64,000 nucleotides of DNA, taken from assembly GCA_005217565.1 (NCBI GenBank), contig SJCO01000013.1, forward strand, positions 209,166 to 273,165, in the 5' to 3' direction. Below, piece after piece: positions 17,719 to 27,375 of this stretch. The notes below the pieces were generated by a model. That model was not told the origin of the DNA. It worked only from the letters and a program-made list of their open reading frames with translations, and made no database searches. Position 1 is the first letter of the stretch; each line of letters begins with the position of its first letter. Made by a program: the position numbers and the translations under genes. The stretch comes from Puteibacter caeruleilacunae (GTDB lineage: Bacteria; Bacteroidota; Bacteroidia; Bacteroidales; Prolixibacteraceae).

Positions 17719-18699
17719 ATGATCGACATATATCAAATATTACCAAAATACTTCATGGGTGAGGTAACCAATGAAGAGCAAGAGCTAGTTCAAAAGTTCA
17801 AAGAAGAAAACAATTTTGAATATAAAATGCTAAAGCGCTTATGGGAAAAAGGCGACGTGAATGTCGTTGAGTTCGATGCTCCTAAGGCACTTCAAAAAGT
17901 AAAATGTAAAGTAAAACCTGTAAGAAAAATCAATCGATTAAAGTGGTTTAGCCAAGTGGCTGCGATACTTATATTAGCCATAACAACCTCCGTTTTCATC
18001 TATCAAACTCAATTCAAAGAAGAGACTGCAAAACTGATTACACAAGAAAACAATACAACGTCAAACATGCAAGTTATCCTGCCCGATAGTACCATCGTTT
18101 GGTTGAGCAAGCACGCATCGTTATCCTATCCGCAAAAGTTCAAAAATAAAAAACGAAATGTAACCATGAGTGGACAGGCTTTCTTCTTGGTAAAACGTAA
18201 TGAAAAGAAGCCATTTATTGTAAAAACCGATAATGCCTTTGTGGAAGTATTGGGTACATCGTTTAATATCAACAGTACAACTAACAGATCAAAGGTTGAT
18301 GTCCGCACAGGTAAGGTAAAAGTGAGTAACATGGAGCTCAATAAAAGCACCATCCTGACAAAAGGTATGACTGCATCGGTTGAAAATGGAGCAGTTACTT
18401 CAGGACTTTCAGAAGATCCGAATTATCTGTCATGGAAGACCGGCATATTTCGATTTAGAAAAGCATCATTGAAAAAGATTGTTCATCAACTGAATACCTA
18501 TCTCAAAAAACCAATCAAAATTGATCCAAAGGTAACCGACGACTATGAACTTACCCTACAGTTCAAGCAACCTAACATCACCTATATTTCTGAGCTTATA
18601 GAATTAACCTGTGATGTTCAGATCAAAGAATTTGACAAACACTACCTAATCATACGGAATAAGGATGATAAAACACAACAACCATCGTCCGCCAAATAA
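17719..18699 (+). CDS. FecR-family anti-sigma factor
   Basis: A 326-residue membrane anti-sigma. The cytoplasmic sigma-binding N-terminus (about 1-72) is followed by one membrane segment near residues 74-95 (FSQVAAILILAITTSVFIY). Next comes the periplasmic FecR domain (QVILPDSTIVWLSKHASLSYP, VEVLGTSFNIN, VRTGKVKVSN), and the DUF4974 C-terminus (KIVHQLNTYLKKPIKID) contacts the receptor signalling domain. It pairs with the sigma factor upstream and the STN receptor that starts 82 bases downstream. Confidence 0.93.
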   Translation: MIDIYQILPKYFMGEVTNEEQELVQKFKEENNFEYKMLKRLWEKGDVNVVEFDAPKALQKVKCKVKPVRKINRLKWFSQVAAILILAITTSVFIYQTQFKEETAKLITQENNTTSNMQVILPDSTIVWLSKHASLSYPQKFKNKKRNVTMSGQAFFLVKRNEKKPFIVKTDNAFVEVLGTSFNINSTTNRSKVDVRTGKVKVSNMELNKSTILTKGMTASVENGAVTSGLSEDPNYLSWKTGIFRFRKASLKKIVHQLNTYLKKPIKIDPKVTDDYELTLQFKQPNITYISELIELTCDVQIKEFDKHYLIIRNKDDKTQQPSSAK

Positions 18700-18781
18700 C
18701 AATATACAAAGCGAACAAAATATCATTGAAAGAAAATTAACCCGTCCTCTGCTGATCGACACCAGCATAGACATTAGACAC

Positions 18782-21424
18782 ATGATGAAGATGAAGGAAT
18801 GGATGAAGACATGGATGAAAGGCATGATGAAGATTTTTGTGCTAATGCTATTGGTGATGAATTGTAATCTTCAACTCCTGGCACAATCAAAAACTGAAGA
18901 ACGATTGATCACCATTAAGTTTGAAAATGTAAATCTAGAACAAGCATTAAAAGCACTTGAAGCACAAACAGGTATTCATTTTGCCTATGATCAGAAGCTC
19001 ATTAGTGGCGAAAGGAAATACAATATCAACTTTGTAAAAAAGCCGCTAAAGGAAGTACTTACAACATTATTATCTCCTCAAAACATTGCCTACAGGGTAA
19101 TCAACGAGCAGATAATACTGTACAAAAAGCAAGGCACTAAAAAGGTAACCATATCGGGATATATCTCGGATGAAGACTCAGGAGAAAAGCTGTTATACGC
19201 CAATATATTTGAGGCGGACACCTACGACGGAACCTCTACAAATGTATACGGATTTTACAGTCTGACCTTGCCTGCCGGGAAACACCTAATCAATTTTTCA
19301 TACGTAGGCTATCAGGCACAAGAGGTGATCCTCGATTTACAAAACGACACATCGTTAAATGTTGCTTTAAATCAAAGCATCGCGTTATCTGAAGTAACAG
19401 TAGTAGCCGACAACAATCGTGCAGCAGATGTACTCAACACGCAAATGAGCAGAGTTGACCTCCCCATGGAAAAGATTGACAAGCTACCTGCTCTATTAGG
19501 CGAAGTAGATGTCATCAAATCGCTTCAACTGCTGCCAGGAGTACAAGCAGGGACTGAAGGTTCAAGTGGACTATACGTTCGAGGAGGAGGTCCTGATCAA
19601 AACCTGATTCTTTTGGATGGTGTTCCCGTATACAATGCCAACCACCTGTTTGGCTTTTTCTCGGTATTCAATTCCAGTGCCATTAAAACCGTTACCCTAA
19701 GTAAAGGTAGTTTTCCTGCACAATTTGGAGGGCGATTATCTTCGGTTGTTGATATCAGGATGAAAGAAGGAAACGAAAAAGAGTTTCATGGTAAAGTAAC
19801 TGTAGGCTTGATCACCTCAAATGTAAACCTCGAGGGTCCAATTGTGAAAGACAAAACAGCGTTTAATGTATCAGTTCGAAGAACTTATGCCGATTGGCTT
19901 GCCCGCCCATTGATTAAGAATGCCAGTGATGGAGACAAGATGGGCTACTACTTTTACGATCTTAATGCCAAAGTAAACCATAAGTTTTCAGATAAAGACC
20001 GACTATATTTCAGCATCTATACCGGTACTGATAAAGGATATGGAGATACCAAAGAAAATGATGCCAGCTATCAGAGTAAATCAGAGTTCCGATTATTCTG
20101 GTCGAATTACATTTCAGCCCTACGTTGGAATCATATATTCAACAATAAACTCTTTTGCAATACCTCATTAACATACAGCAAGTACAAGTTTAACGTAAAC
20201 AACAAATTCAAAGAGAGAGAAGAAAATGAATCAGAATCGCACGATTTCAAATACGATTCAGGCATTACCGACTATGCAGCAAAAATAGATTTTGATTACT
20301 ACCCTTCCCCTTCACACACCGTAAAATTTGGAGCAAATTATATTAATCACACCTACGAGCCAGGAGTAGCAGTTATTGTAGAAAAAAACAACAACAAGAA
20401 AACAATTGACAGGCCCATTAATAGCAACGACATTAAAACACATGAATACTATCTCTACGCCCAGGACAACATTGAAATTGGTAGTCGTTTAAAAGCCAAT
20501 ATTGGCGTACACTACTCTGGATTTTATGTCCAGAATAAACTATTTCAATCACTACAACCACGTATCTCCATGCGATTCCTTGCATTACCCAAGCTCTCCT
20601 TCAAAGCAGCCTATTCAAAGATGAATCAATACATTCATCTTCTATCCTCATCAACTATCAGTCTGCCTACCGATTTATGGTTACCTGTGACGCCAAAAAC
20701 GGGCGATCAAAACTCACATCAAGTGGCTTTAGGTACCTTTTACAATGTAAAAGATGGTATTGACTTTTCAGTTGAAGGATATTACAAAAAGACCAACAAC
20801 CTGATTGAATATAAAGAAGGAGCATCCTTTACTGATTCTGATAATTGGGATGATAAGATAGAAACCGACGGAGAAGGCTGGTCGTATGGCTTAGAATTTT
20901 TACTAAAAAAGACCAAGGGGAACACTACAGGTTGGATAGGCTACACCCTATCATGGGCCGACAGACAATTTGAGAACCTCAACTATGGAAAAAAATACCC
21001 CTTTCGTTACGATAGACGCAACGATGTAGGTATTGCCATTACTCATAAATTCAGCGACCGCTTCGATATAGGAGCTACCTGGGTATACGGCACAGGTAAT
21101 GCGGTAACCTTTTCTTCAAGCCACTTCAACAGTCAAAACGTTGATAAACACAATGGATACAACACAGGTAAGTCTGACCAACTATCTTATTACGAAGGAA
21201 GGAACAACTACAGAATGGATCCATACCATCGTCTCGACTTTGGAATGAATTTTCACAAAAAGAAGAAGCGTGGAACCAGAACATGGAATGTGGGAGTATA
21301 CAATATTTACAACCGAAAGAATCCATACTTTATCTACAAGACCGATTCTGAAAAGAATCCTAAGATAAAGCAGTTCTCGCTATTACCCCTTATCCCATCC
21401 ATCAGTTATAGTTACAAATTTTAA
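18782..21424 (+). CDS. STN-type TonB-dependent receptor of an ECF signalling locus
   Basis: Outer-membrane transducer-receptor. The frame is open from 18665 and overlaps fecR, but the ATG at 18782 (or 18785) begins a Met/Lys-rich start and signal segment ending in LQLLAQ and gives 880 residues. The STN/secretin domain follows (LEQALKALEAQTGIHFAYDQ), then a carboxypeptidase-like domain (TISGYISDEDSGEKL). The plug has SLQLLPGVQAGTEGSSG and VRGGGPDQNLILLDGVP, and the barrel ends in SISYSYKF. The DUF4249 lipoprotein follows after 10 bases. It is expected to import an unknown substrate and signal through FecR to the sigma factor. Confidence 0.92.
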   Translation: MMKMKEWMKTWMKGMMKIFVLMLLVMNCNLQLLAQSKTEERLITIKFENVNLEQALKALEAQTGIHFAYDQKLISGERKYNINFVKKPLKEVLTTLLSPQNIAYRVINEQIILYKKQGTKKVTISGYISDEDSGEKLLYANIFEADTYDGTSTNVYGFYSLTLPAGKHLINFSYVGYQAQEVILDLQNDTSLNVALNQSIALSEVTVVADNNRAADVLNTQMSRVDLPMEKIDKLPALLGEVDVIKSLQLLPGVQAGTEGSSGLYVRGGGPDQNLILLDGVPVYNANHLFGFFSVFNSSAIKTVTLSKGSFPAQFGGRLSSVVDIRMKEGNEKEFHGKVTVGLITSNVNLEGPIVKDKTAFNVSVRRTYADWLARPLIKNASDGDKMGYYFYDLNAKVNHKFSDKDRLYFSIYTGTDKGYGDTKENDASYQSKSEFRLFWSNYISALRWNHIFNNKLFCNTSLTYSKYKFNVNNKFKEREENESESHDFKYDSGITDYAAKIDFDYYPSPSHTVKFGANYINHTYEPGVAVIVEKNNNKKTIDRPINSNDIKTHEYYLYAQDNIEIGSRLKANIGVHYSGFYVQNKLFQSLQPRISMRFLALPKLSFKAAYSKMNQYIHLLSSSTISLPTDLWLPVTPKTGDQNSHQVALGTFYNVKDGIDFSVEGYYKKTNNLIEYKEGASFTDSDNWDDKIETDGEGWSYGLEFLLKKTKGNTTGWIGYTLSWADRQFENLNYGKKYPFRYDRRNDVGIAITHKFSDRFDIGATWVYGTGNAVTFSSSHFNSQNVDKHNGYNTGKSDQLSYYEGRNNYRMDPYHRLDFGMNFHKKKKRGTRTWNVGVYNIYNRKNPYFIYKTDSEKNPKIKQFSLLPLIPSISYSYKF

Positions 21425-21434
21425 TGATTGAAAA

Positions 21435-22361
21435 ATGAAGAAAATCAATATATACCTCTGCATTGTAACGTTCATCTTCGCTGCATGTGAAAAGACCATT
21501 GAGATAAGCAAAACAGAACACAAGCCGGTCACCATTATCAACGGATTAATCAGTCCTGGTAAACCGGTAGAAGTCACGGTAACCAGAACAAAACACTATT
21601 CTGATACCAAACCGATGCCTAAGGTAACCAATGCCACCGTAGAGCTTTACAAAGATGACAAACTGGTTGAAGAACTAACTCATCAGGAAGATGGGACTTA
21701 TAGGGGGAATCATACACCTGCTGCCGATGCGACTTACAAGATTAAAGTAACCGATGAAAAACATCATGCTTCGGCGACAACAACCATCCCTGTACCTGTT
21801 CAATTGCTCAAAATAAGCTATGAACATAAAGGAGAAAAGCAAGGTTCAAAGCAAACAGAAGTAACCATGAGCTTCAAAGATCCGGGAGACCAGAATAACT
21901 ACTATCGAATTTCAGTAGAAGCTACAGGTGATGATGCAGAAGAAAAGAATGAACTATTGGTTATCTATACCAACGATGTAGTTTTAAAGGCTACCTACGG
22001 AGAGGATGATGTATTTAGTAATCCTCCGTCAAATAGTTATCAAATATTTCGTGACAAGCTGATTAACGGCAAGACTTACGATTTAAAATTCACATTACAT
22101 GATCTATCAGTGTTGAGTGAATATAACGCATCAGGAGAAACAATTTCGAAAAGCTATAAAGTAAATCTACACTCAATAACAAGAGAATACTACTTGTATT
22201 TAAAGTCGAAGGAATTAAGTCAGTGGTCCTCTGATGATCCTTTTTCAGAGCCGGTTCCTATATTCTCCAATGTATCAGGAGGTGGAGGAATTATCACATC
22301 TTATTCGCTATCGTCACAGCGATTAAAAGTAGACTATCCATCCAGCTACTTTAGCTGGTAA
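21435..22361 (+). CDS. DUF4249 lipoprotein paired with the receptor
   Basis: A 308-residue lipoprotein with lipobox FIFAAC (Cys17) and the DUF4249 opening VTIINGLISPGKPVEVTVTR. The fold is immunoglobulin-like beta strands in the first half. DUF4249 proteins nearly always follow an STN-type TonB receptor and probably sit on it as a surface lid or substrate-binding partner; the substrate is unknown. It is the last gene of the operon and is followed by a terminator. Confidence 0.88.
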   Translation: MKKINIYLCIVTFIFAACEKTIEISKTEHKPVTIINGLISPGKPVEVTVTRTKHYSDTKPMPKVTNATVELYKDDKLVEELTHQEDGTYRGNHTPAADATYKIKVTDEKHHASATTTIPVPVQLLKISYEHKGEKQGSKQTEVTMSFKDPGDQNNYYRISVEATGDDAEEKNELLVIYTNDVVLKATYGEDDVFSNPPSNSYQIFRDKLINGKTYDLKFTLHDLSVLSEYNASGETISKSYKVNLHSITREYYLYLKSKELSQWSSDDPFSEPVPIFSNVSGGGGIITSYSLSSQRLKVDYPSSYFSW

Positions 22362-22402
22362 TAATACCAATTACTCGAAAAATTCTAGTTTTAAATTGAA
22401 CC

Positions 22403-22440
22403 AAGCCGGAGCCATTCAAATAATGAAGGTGCTCCGGCTT
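22403..22440 (+). terminator. Terminator between convergent operons
   Basis: AAGCCGGAGC and GCTCCGGCTT form a perfect 10-bp GC-rich stem followed by TCTTT. It ends nine bases before the GH20 stop codon and may serve both strands. Confidence 0.9.
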
Positions 22441-22448
22441 TCTTTATA

Positions 22449-24065
22449 TTATTTATCATGTCGGCGATAAGCCACATGCAATTCATCAAAACGCTTGTAC
22501 TGTTTTTCCAGTTTTCCAACAAAACCATCATAGTTCTTCTTATCCACGGCAGTCCAGCCTATTTCAGCAAGAGCGCACATCCTAGGATAAGTCATATATT
22601 CGAAATGCGTAGGTGATACAACAAAGTTAGCCCACATATTGGCCTGTACTCCTACAATATACTCACGTTCATCCTTTGTCAGCACCTCAGGAGTAGGATC
22701 ATAATTATATACCCTATCGATTGGCAACACCTGCTTGAAGCTCACGTATGGCTCATTCTCCCTGTCTTCACTCTGCACATAATCGAAGTACAAAAACTGA
22801 TTAGGCGTCATCACCACAGGATGCTTCATTTTTGCAGCAGCAACACCACCTTCTTCACCGCGCCAACTCATAACCATTGCATTTTCAGCCAGTCCACCGT
22901 CTAAAATCTCATCCCAGCCAATGATTGTTCTACCATGCTTATTGACAAACTTCTCAACACGTTGGATGAAATAACTTTGCAACTCATCGTAGTCCTTCAA
23001 ATGCTCATCCTCCATTCTCTTCTTACAATGCGGACAAGCTTTCCAACCATCTTTATTCACCTCATCGCCACCAATATGGATGATCTTTGATGGAAATAAT
23101 TCAAACACCTCAAGAAGTACATTTTGTACGAATTCGAAGGTTGAATCCTTACCAGGACAGAACACATTCGACATCCCTCCATGATTGGACTCCTTAACCT
23201 CGGCAGGTTTACCTGTACAACTTAACTCTGGATAGGCAGCAATCGCCGCAATTGAATGCGCAGGAATATCAATTTCAGGCACTACAGTAATGTGTAACTT
23301 CTCGGCATAAGCAACGATATCTTTAATTTGCTCTTGCGTGTAGAAACCATTTTCAGGCGTCTGGTTGGCATACAACTTACGTCCACGCTGATAGATAATC
23401 GTTTGCGCTCGCGTTGAACCAACCTTCGTTAGTTTAGGATACTTCATCACCTGCATTCTCCATCCTTGATAATCGGTAAAATGCCACTGGAAAGTATTCA
23501 GCTTATACAGCGCCATTAAATCAAGATGCTTTTTGATTCGATCAACAGAAGCGAAATAGCGCGAGCAATCGAGCATATATCCCCTCCAACCAAATCGTGG
23601 AGCATCCTCGATATACACACATGGAATAGTCATTTCCACATTTGGTGTAGGGTAGTATCCTGCAACCTCAACCGGCAACATTTGTTTTATACTTTGAATA
23701 GCATAAAATGCACCTGCAGGTTTTGCCGCCTTAATAACCACCTGGTCTTTCTTTACTTCTAAAACATAACCTTCATCACCAAGATCACTTCCCAGCTTTG
23801 CGTCATGTACAAAAACAACCTGAGCTTTTTTCGCTTTACTGGTTACTTCTAGCGTATAACCTGAGCTTACTTCAAACATATTGGCAAGCACTTCAGCTTC
23901 ATCGGCAAACTCTTGTGGTGCCGATATTTGCATCCCTTTCGCAAAGGAAAAAGTACCATCTAAATCTTTTACTATCTGAGGCTGAGGAATAATATCCACA
24001 GCCAGACATAAGTTACCAATTCCGAGAGAGAGGATTAGTGCTATCACATAGCTTAGTTTCTTCAT
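22449..24065 (-). CDS. Beta-N-acetylhexosaminidase, GH20
   Basis: Secreted exo-enzyme that removes terminal GlcNAc or GalNAc from glycans; 538 residues. The signal peptide (MKKLSYVIALILSLGIGNLCLA) is followed by a GH20b-type N-terminal domain (about 25-150) and the TIM barrel. The catalytic Asp-Glu pair is in HIGGDEVNKDGW. Substrate-site aromatics appear in WHFTDYQGWRMQ and in VMSWRGEEGG. The start is set by the signal peptide. On the minus strand, TACTTTCG at 24106-24099 is a near-consensus -7 box about 35 bases upstream. It ends close to a shared terminator. With the GH92 and GHL6-like genes it points to host- or animal-glycan use. Confidence 0.93.
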   Translation of the reverse strand: MKKLSYVIALILSLGIGNLCLAVDIIPQPQIVKDLDGTFSFAKGMQISAPQEFADEAEVLANMFEVSSGYTLEVTSKAKKAQVVFVHDAKLGSDLGDEGYVLEVKKDQVVIKAAKPAGAFYAIQSIKQMLPVEVAGYYPTPNVEMTIPCVYIEDAPRFGWRGYMLDCSRYFASVDRIKKHLDLMALYKLNTFQWHFTDYQGWRMQVMKYPKLTKVGSTRAQTIIYQRGRKLYANQTPENGFYTQEQIKDIVAYAEKLHITVVPEIDIPAHSIAAIAAYPELSCTGKPAEVKESNHGGMSNVFCPGKDSTFEFVQNVLLEVFELFPSKIIHIGGDEVNKDGWKACPHCKKRMEDEHLKDYDELQSYFIQRVEKFVNKHGRTIIGWDEILDGGLAENAMVMSWRGEEGGVAAAKMKHPVVMTPNQFLYFDYVQSEDRENEPYVSFKQVLPIDRVYNYDPTPEVLTKDEREYIVGVQANMWANFVVSPTHFEYMTYPRMCALAEIGWTAVDKKNYDGFVGKLEKQYKRFDELHVAYRRHDK

Positions 24066-24670
24066 TTTTGATTTACTTTTAATTCAACAATAAACTTACG
24101 AAAGTAAACCTACAAATTCCAGCAATAATCTAAATTGAAAATCGTACAATCCTGTTTGAGAATTGTACACCAAGAAAGTATCAGCAATTTGGGTAAAAGA
24201 AAAGGAGATTCATATGAGTAAGTCTAGGGGGTAAAAACGTACAATGTTTGTTAGAGGTTGAAGGCTAACGCCTCATGTGTTCAGGTTTCAGGTTCAAAGT
24301 TTCAGGTTGCACTTTGCTGTTGCTGTTGCTGTTGCTGTTGTGGTAAAATTATCAACACATCACTTGAGACCACAAAGATGCTCTAAGTTGCGGGGTATAG
24401 ATCAACAACATCAGCGCTCCATCGGCCTATTCTGCATTGTATGTAAAGTTTTGAAACACCGCCCTACGCAACCCAATTGGCCTCTTGGAAAAAGTGATTG
24501 ATTCAGCAGCGGTTGCTTAGTAAAACAGGGAAGCTGAGAGCTCTGCTCGAAGATCACCCTGTTGCACTTAGCAACTGCAATAAATCGATTACTTTTTCCA
24601 GGCAGCCTTGACTTTTTTGTCTCGTTTTTGGGGCAAGCCAAAAATGAGAGCCCGTCCGGCAGGACAAATC
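24066..24670. repeat. Repeat-rich intergenic region with hexanucleotide array
   Basis: This 605-base gap holds a TTGCTG tandem array (24314-24340, four and a half units) just after three TTCAGGTT-like units (24281-24308). The remaining part (about 24410-24662) can be translated on the minus strand but has no family features. It looks like a dispersed non-coding repeat of the kind that produces spurious small ORFs in Bacteroidota genomes. I do not call a gene here. Confidence 0.55.
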
Positions 24671-26326
24671 CTATTTCTTTTTCCTGATTTCAGTACGTCT
24701 GATTTTACCACTAATGGTTTTAGGTAGAGCTTCAACAAATTCCACCACACGAGGGTACTTATAAGGAGCAGTCACTCGTTTCACGTGATCCTGAATATCA
24801 ACCTTCAATTCTTCCGAAGGAGAATACCCTTTAGTTAGTGTAATAGTAGCCTTCACCACCTGTCCACGCACAGGATGAGGAACACCAGTAATCGCACATT
24901 CAAGAACTGCAGGGTGAGTCAGCAATGCACTCTCCACCTCAAAAGGTCCGATTCTATAGCCAGAACTCTTAATCACATCATCGGCGCGACCAACAAACCA
25001 GAAATAGCCATCCTCATCTTTCCAGGCCGTATCACCGGTATGATATAAACCATCAGACCAAACCTTGGCCGTAGCCTCTTCAGCGCGGTAATAACCAGCG
25101 AACATCCCTACAGGCGTTGACGCTTTAGTCACCACTACAATCTCGCCCTCTTCACCAACATCTACCGGATTATTATCCTCGTCGACCAACTGCAATTGAT
25201 ATCCTGGAGCAGCTTTCCCCATAGAACCAGGTTTAGGTTTCACTGTAGGAAAGGTACCCGAAATCACCGTAGCCTCAGTTTGTCCGTATGCCTCACACAG
25301 CTCAATACCTGTATACTCCTTAAATTTGGCAAAAACAGTAGGACTTAAAGGCTCACCTGCAACGGTACAATACTTCAACGACGATAGATCATATTTAGTC
25401 AGATCATCTTTAATTAGAAAACGATAAACCGTAGGCGGAGCACAGAAAGTAGTAATTCCGTATTTCTCAATATCAAGCAAAACATCAGTAGGAGTGAACG
25501 TTTCAAATTCTGAAACAAATACTGCACTACCACAAATCCACTGTCCGTAAATTTTACCCCATACAGCCTTTGCCCAGCCAGTATCGGCCAATGTATAATG
25601 CAAGCCACCATCAATTACTCGATGCCAATATTGAGCTGTTGTAATATGTCCGAGTGGATAAGTAAAACAATGTTCTACCATCTTAGGCTCACCAGTAGTA
25701 CCCGATGTAAAATACAACAACATCGTATCATCGTTATTGATCTTCTCTTCACCAGAAGGACGATCAAACACCTCAGGCATATCAATAATCCCTTCATGGA
25801 ATTCAAGCCAGCCATCCTTTTTTCCATCAACAACAATACGGATTTCCAACATCTCAGAATCATCCTTTGTTGCGTCCACAGCCTCCATCAGTCGCTCATC
25901 ATTCACACAAACAACTGCCTTAATGCTGGCCTTATTATTTCGGTATAATATATCCTTATTGGTAAGCATATGAGTAGCAGGAACCGCAATAGCACCTATA
26001 CGATGTAGTCCAAGCAAACAATACCAAAACTCATAGCTATTCTTCAGCATAACCATAACAGCATCGCCCTTAGCAATACCAAGCGATTTAAAATAATGCG
26101 CAGCTTTACTACTCGCCTTACTTAAATCAGAGAAAGAAAAACGCTTTTCATTTCCAGCTTGATCATGCCATACCAACGCCTCACGATCAGGGAATTCCTC
26201 ACCTGCCCGATCAACAACATCGTATACAAAATTAAAGTCCTCTGGTACGATCACCTCATAGTTATTATAGAAATCGTCGTACGATGTATACTCCCTAAAA
26301 TCCTTGATATAATCCTTTAAATACAT
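24671..26326 (-). CDS. AMP-forming acyl-CoA synthetase (medium-chain type)
   Basis: A 551-residue adenylate-forming enzyme that activates a carboxylic acid to its CoA thioester with ATP. Motifs are the P-loop LLYFTSGTTGEPKM, the AEAYGQTE-like core CEAYGQTEA, the hinge YHTGDTAWKDEDGYFWFVGR and the C-terminal catalytic Lys in LPKTISGKIRR. The overall pattern fits the medium-chain acyl-CoA synthetase group, but aryl or short-chain acids are also possible substrates. It starts 10 bases after the XRE-cupin gene on the same strand, a conserved Bacteroidota pair, so it is probably regulated by that protein. Confidence 0.9.
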   Translation of the reverse strand: MYLKDYIKDFREYTSYDDFYNNYEVIVPEDFNFVYDVVDRAGEEFPDREALVWHDQAGNEKRFSFSDLSKASSKAAHYFKSLGIAKGDAVMVMLKNSYEFWYCLLGLHRIGAIAVPATHMLTNKDILYRNNKASIKAVVCVNDERLMEAVDATKDDSEMLEIRIVVDGKKDGWLEFHEGIIDMPEVFDRPSGEEKINNDDTMLLYFTSGTTGEPKMVEHCFTYPLGHITTAQYWHRVIDGGLHYTLADTGWAKAVWGKIYGQWICGSAVFVSEFETFTPTDVLLDIEKYGITTFCAPPTVYRFLIKDDLTKYDLSSLKYCTVAGEPLSPTVFAKFKEYTGIELCEAYGQTEATVISGTFPTVKPKPGSMGKAAPGYQLQLVDEDNNPVDVGEEGEIVVVTKASTPVGMFAGYYRAEEATAKVWSDGLYHTGDTAWKDEDGYFWFVGRADDVIKSSGYRIGPFEVESALLTHPAVLECAITGVPHPVRGQVVKATITLTKGYSPSEELKVDIQDHVKRVTAPYKYPRVVEFVEALPKTISGKIRRTEIRKKK

Positions 26327-26336
26327 AATCCCTCTC

Positions 26337-26891
26337 CTATGCTATAATTATTGCTAAAAATTTGGCTGCTTTACCATCCAACGCTTTCATCCCGTGTTTT
26401 TTACTACAATGGAAATACAGGCAGTCGCCTTCTTCCAATACCACCTCGTGGTCTTCAATTTTAATTAGCAGTTTACCCTCAACCACGTAATTGATTTCCT
26501 GTCCCTCATGACTTCTTTGTTCAAGTTCATCGTCATTAGGTAGAACAGTCACCATAAATGGTTCAGCCTTTTTGCCTTGAAAATTATAAGCAAGGTTTGT
26601 GTATTTGTAAGGTTTATTCCGCTCAACTTCAAGCCCTTTACCAGCTCTTACAATTGAGAAGTCGTGTAATTTAGGCTCATCACCAGTAAGCAGTGCAACC
26701 AATTCAACATTAAAATAATTTGCAAAGCTGTAAAGGAAACCAATAGGAATATCCACCGATCCAGCTTCATAACTTAAGTAAGTCTCCTTGTCCACACTCA
26801 ATACACTACAGATCTTCTCAACGGTACAATCGCATATTTGACGCAGTACTTTCATACGCGATGCAATAGCTTTAATCTTTTCTTTATTCAT
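26337..26891 (-). CDS. XRE-family regulator with cupin domain
   Basis: A 184-residue protein. The N-terminal XRE helix-turn-helix spans about residues 8-65 (TVEKICSVLSVDKETYLSYEAG). The C-terminal cupin spans about 108-182 (EQRSHEGQEINYVVEGKLLIKI, LEEGDCLYFHCSKKHGMKA). Cupin XRE proteins sense small molecules and control neighbouring metabolic genes. It is the first gene of a two-gene operon with the acyl-CoA synthetase, so repression or activation of that gene by its substrate is likely. Confidence 0.9.
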   Translation of the reverse strand: MNKEKIKAIASRMKVLRQICDCTVEKICSVLSVDKETYLSYEAGSVDIPIGFLYSFANYFNVELVALLTGDEPKLHDFSIVRAGKGLEVERNKPYKYTNLAYNFQGKKAEPFMVTVLPNDDELEQRSHEGQEINYVVEGKLLIKIEDHEVVLEEGDCLYFHCSKKHGMKALDGKAAKFLAIIIA

Positions 26892-27221
26892 ATTTTATCT
26901 CCCTGTATATAAACAGTTAATTCTTTAAACGATTATTCAATTTGCTGATATTCTTATATGGTTTTCAGTATGCAAAGAATCCATCTTCATGCTCTCTACC
27001 TGCACGCTTTCCCGACTTCCACACCATGCCAATTCATGTTTGTTCTTCCATAAAAAAATAAAGGATTCTGCTTTTCAGTAAAAGTACAAAAGATCTGCAA
27101 TGAAGCAAACCAATTCCTTACACAATGAAAGAACTCACAGGGCTTTTACTTTTAATTTAAAAACAAAGAGGCAGATTTGGGTTATTGTTTGAAAAAAATA
27201 TTTATCATTAATTAAATGATA

Positions 27222-27240
27222 GCGACATTCATAATGTCGC
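27222..27240. promoter_or_regulatory. Perfect palindrome GCGACATT-cat-AATGTCGC
   Basis: An 8-bp perfect inverted repeat with a 3-base centre, in the 484-base spacer between the XRE-cupin gene and fic. It could be an operator or a small hairpin. The rest of the spacer (26892-27375) is AT-rich and shows no gene. Confidence 0.35.
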
Positions 27241-27375
27241 AAATCTCTTAGTGCATTTTGTCAATAATATTCAGGAATCAAATTGTCCTTAAAAACAAAA
27301 AACAATTACCCACTTGTCCATTTGTGTTAATTGTGTTAACTTCACCATAGTTTTTAACCTATTTAACACATAAAA

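Noticed and set aside
18665..18781. N-terminal extension of the STN receptor overlapping fecR
   Set aside because: It would bury the signal peptide; starts at 18782 or 18785 place it correctly.
24411..24641. 76-codon minus-strand ORF (MACPKNETKKSRLP...)
   Set aside because: Lies in repeat-like DNA; low-complexity reading with no domain. More likely a translated dispersed repeat.
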